Shown here: piece after piece, positions 13,029 to 16,700 of the stretch
How the letters are laid out: every line of letters begins with the position of its first letter
Position numbering within the stretch: position 1 is the first letter of the stretch
Source of the DNA: CAZVAO01 sp964625175
GTDB lineage: Bacteria; Bacillota; UBA994; PWPR01
DNA length: 16,700 bases
Reading direction: 5' to 3'
NCBI GenBank assembly: GCA_964625175.1
Contig: CAZVAO010000050.1
Coordinates: forward strand, 1-16,700
Notes under the pieces: generated by a model
Database searches by the model: none
Told to the model about the DNA's origin: nothing
The model's input: the letters and a program-made list of their open reading frames with translations, nothing else
Position numbers and translations under genes: made by a program

Positions 13029-13072
13029 TAGGTTAGAAACCAGAGCTGAATAATCATCAATAGGAGGTAAAA

Positions 13073-14536
13073 ATGAACAGGAAAAATATCACGATTCTCC
13101 ATTCCAATGACATGCATGGGGATTTTTTAGCGGAAGTTAAGGAAGGCGATGGAGAGCTAATTGGTGGTCTAGCATTGCTGTCAGGCTACCTCAATAAGGT
13201 GCGGTCTGAAGAAGACAATGTGATCTACGTCATTGCAGGAGACATGGTACAGGGCTCTCTAATCGATGCAGAGTACAAAGGGATCTCTACCATCGAAATC
13301 ATGAACTATCTGTCCCCTGATGTCGTCACTTTGGGGAATCACGAGCTTGATTATGGGCTTCCCCATCTGCTATTCCTCGAAAGAATGGCCAATTTTCCCA
13401 TTGTAAATACCAACTTATACATCAAAAAATATGGCAAACGCCTGATGAACCCCTACGTGATTATTCGCAAGGCAGGCTTCGATATTCTTTTTACAGGGAT
13501 TATTACTGAGAAAATACTTGACGCTCTCCAGCAAGATGATTTGATTGGCACATTTATCTCACTCGAAGATGCTGCGAATGAAGTCGGTAAAATTTGCAAT
13601 TCTTATAAGCATGATGATATTGACCTAACCATTGCCCTTACCCACATTGGTTATCAGTCAGACCTCGAGTTTGCAGCCCTACTCAACCCAGAATGGGGTG
13701 TGGATTTGATTATTGGGGGACATTCTCACACCATATTGGAGCAACCAGCTATCGTCAATGATATCCTAATTGCTCAAGCGGGCACGGGCACCAACCAAAT
13801 CGGGCGTTTTGATATTGTGGTGGATGATGATACCAACTCAATCGTCGAATGGACGTGGGAATTAGTGCCGATTTCCTCAGAAACCGCTACACCCGATCAA
13901 GAACTTAAGGTCTTCATCGATACTTACAAAAACAAGGTTGATGAGAAATATAACCGAGTCATTACCCGTTTTAGCAGAAGCCTAACGCATCCCCGCCGAG
14001 AAGAAGAAACAGAGCTGGGCAATCTCTTTGCAGATGCTTTCGCCGAAATGACTCAAACCGATCTCGTATTTGTGGCATCAGGCTCGATTCGCAAGCAAGA
14101 ACTAGGCCCCCTTATTACTCTCGGCGATTTGATGTCTTGCTATCCCTTTGATGATAGTTTGATCGAGTTTAAAGTGACTGGTAAACAGCTTTGGCGTGTT
14201 TTCAACCACTTAATGCGGGAAGAGAATCTGGACGGTGAGGGTGAATTCTATCAGGTTAATCGGGGTGTTAAGGCCGTCTACTCTAAGAAAAAGAAACAAG
14301 TTGAAGTGCTTCAAGTCGATTATCAAGATGTCGTTGATGATCAAATCTATTCGATAGTCCTGCAGAGTTACCACTTTAACAATTGTAAAGATTACTTTGA
14401 CCTTAGTGTTGAAGAAATCGGTAAGATTACGCTCCCTAAAACCCTTTCGACATCTGCCTATCAAGTATTGGAGGAATGGTGTCGCACCCACCCCAACGAG
14501 GTGCGTAAGGTTGAAGGACGACTCGTGTTTGTTTAG
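13073..14536 (+). CDS. UshA/5'-nucleotidase-family metallophosphatase, paralogue 3, cytoplasmic
   Basis: This third tandem copy, 487 residues, lacks only the last Pro of the others. All metal ligands are conserved (Asp13, His15, Asp57, Asn89, His90, His191, His217, His219), with Gln60 as in paralogue 2 and Phe392 (EFYQVNRGV) as in paralogue 1. The phosphate-binding loop is GSIRKQELGP (337-346). The late aromatic segment reads QSYHFNNC. There is no signal peptide. At DNA level it is closest to paralogue 2, sharing a 30-base identical tract (11886-11915 with 13547-13576). AGGAGG is at 13062-13067, and the gene has a separate promoter. No clear terminator follows; an octamer repeat array begins 26 bases after the stop. 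Keeping three full-length copies with intact active sites implies distinct substrates, distinct expression, or a dosage effect. Confidence 0.9.
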   Translation: MNRKNITILHSNDMHGDFLAEVKEGDGELIGGLALLSGYLNKVRSEEDNVIYVIAGDMVQGSLIDAEYKGISTIEIMNYLSPDVVTLGNHELDYGLPHLLFLERMANFPIVNTNLYIKKYGKRLMNPYVIIRKAGFDILFTGIITEKILDALQQDDLIGTFISLEDAANEVGKICNSYKHDDIDLTIALTHIGYQSDLEFAALLNPEWGVDLIIGGHSHTILEQPAIVNDILIAQAGTGTNQIGRFDIVVDDDTNSIVEWTWELVPISSETATPDQELKVFIDTYKNKVDEKYNRVITRFSRSLTHPRREEETELGNLFADAFAEMTQTDLVFVASGSIRKQELGPLITLGDLMSCYPFDDSLIEFKVTGKQLWRVFNHLMREENLDGEGEFYQVNRGVKAVYSKKKKQVEVLQVDYQDVVDDQIYSIVLQSYHFNNCKDYFDLSVEEIGKITLPKTLSTSAYQVLEEWCRTHPNEVRKVEGRLVFV

Positions 14537-14562
14537 GATTCTATAAAGAGGTGATCTCAGTG

Positions 14563-14618
14563 TTGGTCAGTTGGTCAGTTGGTCAGTTGGTCAGTTGGTC
14601 AGTTGGTCAGTTGGTCAG
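14563..14618. repeat. Tandem repeat, seven perfect copies of TTGGTCAG
   Basis: Exactly 56 bases made of seven identical octamers, followed by a run of G (GGGGGAG). It sits between two converging genes, 26 bases after the stop of nucleotidase 3. Perfect copies suggest recent expansion by slippage. Confidence 0.97.
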
Positions 14619-14693
14619 GGGGAGTATAACTTCTATGCTAAGCAGTACGCAATGTCGAGCTAGAATTTTGCTTTCCGCCAGAACGTATTTTTT

Positions 14694-14731
14694 ACAAAAA
14701 AAATGCAGCTCCAGAAATCCGGAGCTGCATT
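14694..14731 (-). terminator. Rho-independent terminator of thiT (minus strand)
   Basis: A perfect 11-base stem, AATGCAGCTCC (14702-14712) / GGAGCTGCATT (14721-14731), with an 8-base loop. On the minus strand it ends in eight T (plus-strand A-run 14696-14703). It starts 11 bases after the thiT stop. It may also weakly stop plus-strand transcripts from nucleotidase 3. Confidence 0.92.
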
Positions 14732-14741
14732 ATTTCTTCAA

Positions 14742-15359
14742 TTAGACCCGTTCGAGTAATGATTCAAAAAATCCACGGAACTGCTTAAACGACAATAATG
14801 CAAGTGTCAATAATGCTTCGGCCCCAATATAGGTCCCATTGTATACCAAGCTCCAGGTAACCGCATTATATCCTTCTGGAGCATAAGCGCCCCAAAAAAT
14901 AACACCCGCTAGAAAAACACTAATAAAACGACCGATGACCCCTATTGTATAACCCTTTATGAGCGATTTACCACGGAATAATCCAGAGAATCCCAAACAA
15001 GCATACGCCAAAATATAATCAAGCATAACTTGTGGAAGGCTCAGAACGTAGCCACCGAACATCAAATCAATCAATCCGTAGGCCACACCTGCGAGAATGC
15101 CTTGGCGCATTCCGTAGAAATAGCCAATTAAGACGATAACGAGCATTGCGAAAGGCGTTACGGAACCTCCTTGAGGCATGCGAAAAAGGGTGATTCTGCC
15201 TAATACGATTGCTAAAGCAATCAACATTGCAGTAGTGGCTAAAGCCTTGCTATTCGGCTTCTCCTTTTTCGTACGGTAACTGGCAAGTACTAAAGCCACA
15301 ATGATCATGGCTATTAGAATTCCCTGTCCAAGTGTTGACTCTAAGAAACTTGTAATCAT
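14742..15359 (-). CDS. thiT: ECF-type thiamine transporter, substrate-binding S component
   Basis: This 205-residue integral membrane protein binds thiamine with high affinity and works with an energizing ECF module (EcfT and two ATPases), which is not in this window. Diagnostic ThiT segments are FRMPQGGSVTPFAMLVIVLIG (59-79), LPQVMLDYILAYACLGFSGL (108-127), GRFISVFLAGVIFWGAYAPEG (143-163) and WSLVYNGTY (169-177). Trp156, Tyr173 and Asn174 lie where the known thiamine pocket has conserved residues. It has about six to seven hydrophobic segments; the first (about 10-27) followed by a charged loop is an extra N-terminal helix compared with short ThiT proteins of about 180-190 residues. The ATG at 15359 has AAAGGAG 7 bases upstream. 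A TPP riboswitch in the leader independently confirms the thiamine role. Assignment is very secure. Confidence 0.95.
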   Translation of the reverse strand: MITSFLESTLGQGILIAMIIVALVLASYRTKKEKPNSKALATTAMLIALAIVLGRITLFRMPQGGSVTPFAMLVIVLIGYFYGMRQGILAGVAYGLIDLMFGGYVLSLPQVMLDYILAYACLGFSGLFRGKSLIKGYTIGVIGRFISVFLAGVIFWGAYAPEGYNAVTWSLVYNGTYIGAEALLTLALLSFKQFRGFFESLLERV

Positions 15360-15411
15360 AAAAAAACTCCTTTCAATAAGGAGGTTTACTAATCTTTAAA
15401 TGCATGATTAG
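15360..15411 (-). promoter_or_regulatory. Riboswitch expression platform, terminator-like hairpin over the RBS
   Basis: Read on the minus strand after the aptamer: a 6-base stem CTAATC/GATTAG (15411-15406 with 15394-15389), then CTCCTT (15383-15378) pairing with AAGGAG (15372-15367) across a 5-base loop, followed by seven T and then the ATG. The right arm is the ribosome binding site itself. The CCTCC at 15384-15380 could instead pair with GGAGG of the aptamer 3' side (15420-15416), giving an alternative fold when no TPP is bound. Confidence 0.65.
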
Positions 15412-15478
15412 CTTCCCTCCGCCGGCATTACCCGGTTCAGGTATTAAGGGTATATCTCAGCCTCTGGCACCCCTAGCA
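15411..15478 (-). ncRNA. TPP (THI-box) riboswitch aptamer
   Basis: On the minus strand the conserved TPP elements appear in order: GGGGTGCC (15473-15466), GGCTGAGA (about 15462-15455), ATACCC, ACCTGAACC (15442-15434), GGGTAATGCC and GGCGGAGGGAAGC (ending 15411). It lies between a strong promoter and thiT, so thiamine pyrophosphate should shut off thiT expression. The predicted transcription start (near 15477) coincides with the 5' edge of the aptamer. Confidence 0.97.
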
Positions 15479-15483
15479 CTTGC

Positions 15484-15512
15484 ATAATATCAACTTTGGC
15501 AGGAACTGTCAA
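15484..15512 (-). promoter_or_regulatory. Sigma-A-like promoter of the thiT unit (minus strand)
   Basis: Read on the minus strand: perfect TTGACA (15512-15507), 17 bases, TATTAT (15489-15484). It drives the TPP riboswitch and thiT. Confidence 0.9.
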
Positions 15513-15523
15513 CCATTCCTGCC
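15498..15523. repeat. Inverted repeat enclosing the -35 box of the thiT promoter
   Basis: Perfect 8-base arms GGCAGGAA (15498-15505) and TTCCTGCC (15516-15523) flank a 10-base centre that contains the TTGACA box. It may be a repressor site or a hairpin at the end of the upstream minus-strand gene; no T-run follows it. Confidence 0.75.
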
Positions 15524-15546
15524 TTGCTGATCAAAAGTTTGCAAAT

Positions 15547-16557
15547 TTAATGCACGATTACTTTTCCTTGTTTGATTTCAGAGTCAATCGCCTGAAAATA
15601 TTTTTGCGTGATGCGTGCTGTTAATTTCTCAATCCAAGGCTCATGATTGGCAAATTCAGTGATATCTAAAGACCGCTTTAATCGCCCAAAGGTTACTAAA
15701 CGATGGAGCCGCATAAACAAGGGCAATTGAGCGAGTGTTTCATCAGAAATTGGCTTATGCTGGCGATATCCTGTAATAAATGCTTGAAAATCATTATTGG
15801 TCAAATCGATTTCATTCCCCTCGAAAAGATCCCGCAAAGCAAATATAATATCCGCCGCGTACCACATCACGGCAGCATCATCAAAATCAATAATGAACAT
15901 ATCCGTGTCCTGCCACAGCAAATTATCCAATTCGAAATCATAGTGAATTAATCCATAATTTTCAGAATTTTTCGGCAATTCTCTGAGTTCGTGCAGGAGC
16001 GTTCGATATTCGGTGATGATATGCTCACTTTGAGACATGAAACACGGTTCATATGCTTGCAGTAGCGACTGCCAAGTATGCCTCTGTTTGATAAAGGACT
16101 CTGGTAGATTTAGCATTGCTTGATGGAGTTCTCCCAACTGTTTGCCCCATAATCGATACTGATCCGTATTGATCTCCTCTAGATCATACTGCTCACCGAT
16201 TATTTTCGGATAAAGGATTGCACAAAAGTCGCCGAGCGCCGTTGATACGACCTCAACAAAGTCCCCATTGATGGAGGCGAGCGGCATATAACTGCGGATT
16301 CCTCGTTCTGCCAAAGCGAACAACACGTCAACTTCAGCTCTTACCAGGCTTGGATCTCGCTCCTCGATGTGATTGCACCTGAGCATGTAGACCTGCTCTC
16401 CAACCTCAATCTCGAGGAGAAAATTCGCACTGGCTCGGCGGTACGTTGCATGCTTAACTTCTGGAAACCACTGCTGTGCTATTTTTGCGCCAATCGCTGA
16501 TTGACGATTCTCTGCAAGACTCTGTACAAAGGCACTCATTAGGGATAGTTTCATCAT
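15547..16557 (-). CDS. APH/choline-kinase-fold phosphotransferase
   Basis: The protein is 336 residues from the ATG at 16557; GGAG (16569-16566) is 8 bases upstream. A GTG at 16566 overlaps that ribosome binding site and is unlikely to be used. The catalytic loop GLIHYDFELDNLLW (residues 202-215, with His205, Asp207 and Asn212) and the metal-binding IIDFDDA (222-228, Asp224 and Asp226) define the aminoglycoside phosphotransferase/homoserine-kinase-like fold. The N-lobe strand VYMLRCNH (56-63) has Arg where protein kinases have Lys, common in SrkA/YihE- and CotS-like members. Possible roles include phosphorylating a small alcohol or amine, or a stress or spore-coat kinase; the substrate is not readable. 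It is probably single-gene: thiT has its own promoter downstream. In the 143 bases upstream to the window edge I see no convincing promoter and no other gene. Confidence 0.87.
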   Translation of the reverse strand: MMKLSLMSAFVQSLAENRQSAIGAKIAQQWFPEVKHATYRRASANFLLEIEVGEQVYMLRCNHIEERDPSLVRAEVDVLFALAERGIRSYMPLASINGDFVEVVSTALGDFCAILYPKIIGEQYDLEEINTDQYRLWGKQLGELHQAMLNLPESFIKQRHTWQSLLQAYEPCFMSQSEHIITEYRTLLHELRELPKNSENYGLIHYDFELDNLLWQDTDMFIIDFDDAAVMWYAADIIFALRDLFEGNEIDLTNNDFQAFITGYRQHKPISDETLAQLPLFMRLHRLVTFGRLKRSLDITEFANHEPWIEKLTARITQKYFQAIDSEIKQGKVIVH

Positions 16558-16700
16558 TGTGACCACTCCATTCCACTGTCTTGATCACCCTACCCGCAAT
16601 ACTTTACTAATCCGCGTCTGGTGACTAAGCTATTCTCATTGTTGATACTTAGTAATTAATCCATGTCGAGCACTATACCACATCAATCACTTGAAAGATG

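Noticed and set aside
9785..14536. Assembly duplication artefact producing three copies
   Set aside because: The copies differ throughout at synonymous sites and in their intergenic regions, so they are real, separate genes.
14563..14618. CRISPR-like array
   Set aside because: The octamers are directly adjacent with no spacers, and no cas genes are present. It is a simple tandem repeat.
14551..14745. Plus-strand reading frame of 64 codons spanning the octamer array
   Set aside because: Its repeated VSWSVGQL peptide is simply the 8-base repeat read in three frames. It starts at a GTG without a convincing ribosome binding site and runs through the thiT terminator hairpin.
1..16700. Defence system, prophage or conjugative element
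   Set aside because: No nuclease, toxin-antitoxin, integrase, relaxase or phage structural genes are present. The nucleotidases and the APH-fold kinase have ordinary metabolic explanations.

Overview
The window looks like a stretch of chromosome from a low-to-moderate G+C Gram-positive bacterium (Bacillota), most likely an anaerobic clostridial lineage. The reasons are the strong AGGAGG-type ribosome binding sites, sigma-A-like promoters with 17-base spacers, U-tract terminators, a TPP riboswitch in front of an ECF-type thiamine transporter gene (thiT), and intergenic repeats such as GGGGACAGGTT and iterated TTGACAG. I recall repeats of this kind from Peptococcaceae-like genomes, but I cannot confirm the taxon from this sequence. 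There are no rRNA or tRNA genes, no CRISPR array, no intact transposase and no phage genes.

Layout. 1-326: an inverted-repeat element (remnant or MITE-like), then a near-consensus promoter and a nested palindromic operator. 327-4109: a probable self-regulated operon of a TetR-family repressor, an ABC ATPase and two ABC-2 permeases, i.e. an efflux system. 4110-4527: no gene, but a two-copy TTGACAG repeat, a strong promoter and copy A of a dispersed repeat. 4528-4752: a small two-helix membrane protein with its own terminator. 4985-7392: a two-gene operon with a 4-base overlap, pairing a 2-oxoacid-dehydrogenase E2/CAT-fold acyltransferase-like protein that lacks the usual catalytic histidine with an acyl-AMP ligase. 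7381-8082 (minus): a membrane-anchored extracytoplasmic protein whose end overlaps the ligase gene tail to tail. 8337-9310: an AraC-type sensory domain with no DNA-binding domain, followed by a GNAT acetyltransferase. 9311-9784: no gene, a mosaic of several short dispersed repeats including copy B.

9785-14536 holds three tandem paralogues (488, 488 and 487 aa) of the UshA/5'-nucleotidase metallophosphoesterase family. None has a signal peptide, so all three are predicted to be cytoplasmic. Terminators follow the first two, and convincing promoters precede the second and third, so they appear to be separate transcription units rather than one operon. 14563-14618 is seven perfect copies of TTGGTCAG. 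On the minus strand, 14742-15512 is a complete thiamine-regulated unit: promoter, TPP aptamer, expression-platform hairpin overlapping the ribosome binding site, thiT and terminator. 15547-16557 (minus) is an APH/choline-kinase-fold phosphotransferase.

The parts most likely to be under-described are the E2-like/acyl-AMP-ligase pair, which has no visible carrier protein and a replaced active-site histidine, and the triplicated cytoplasmic nucleotidases, whose metal-site domains are nearly the same while their C-terminal substrate domains have diverged. No known defence or mobile system is visible.
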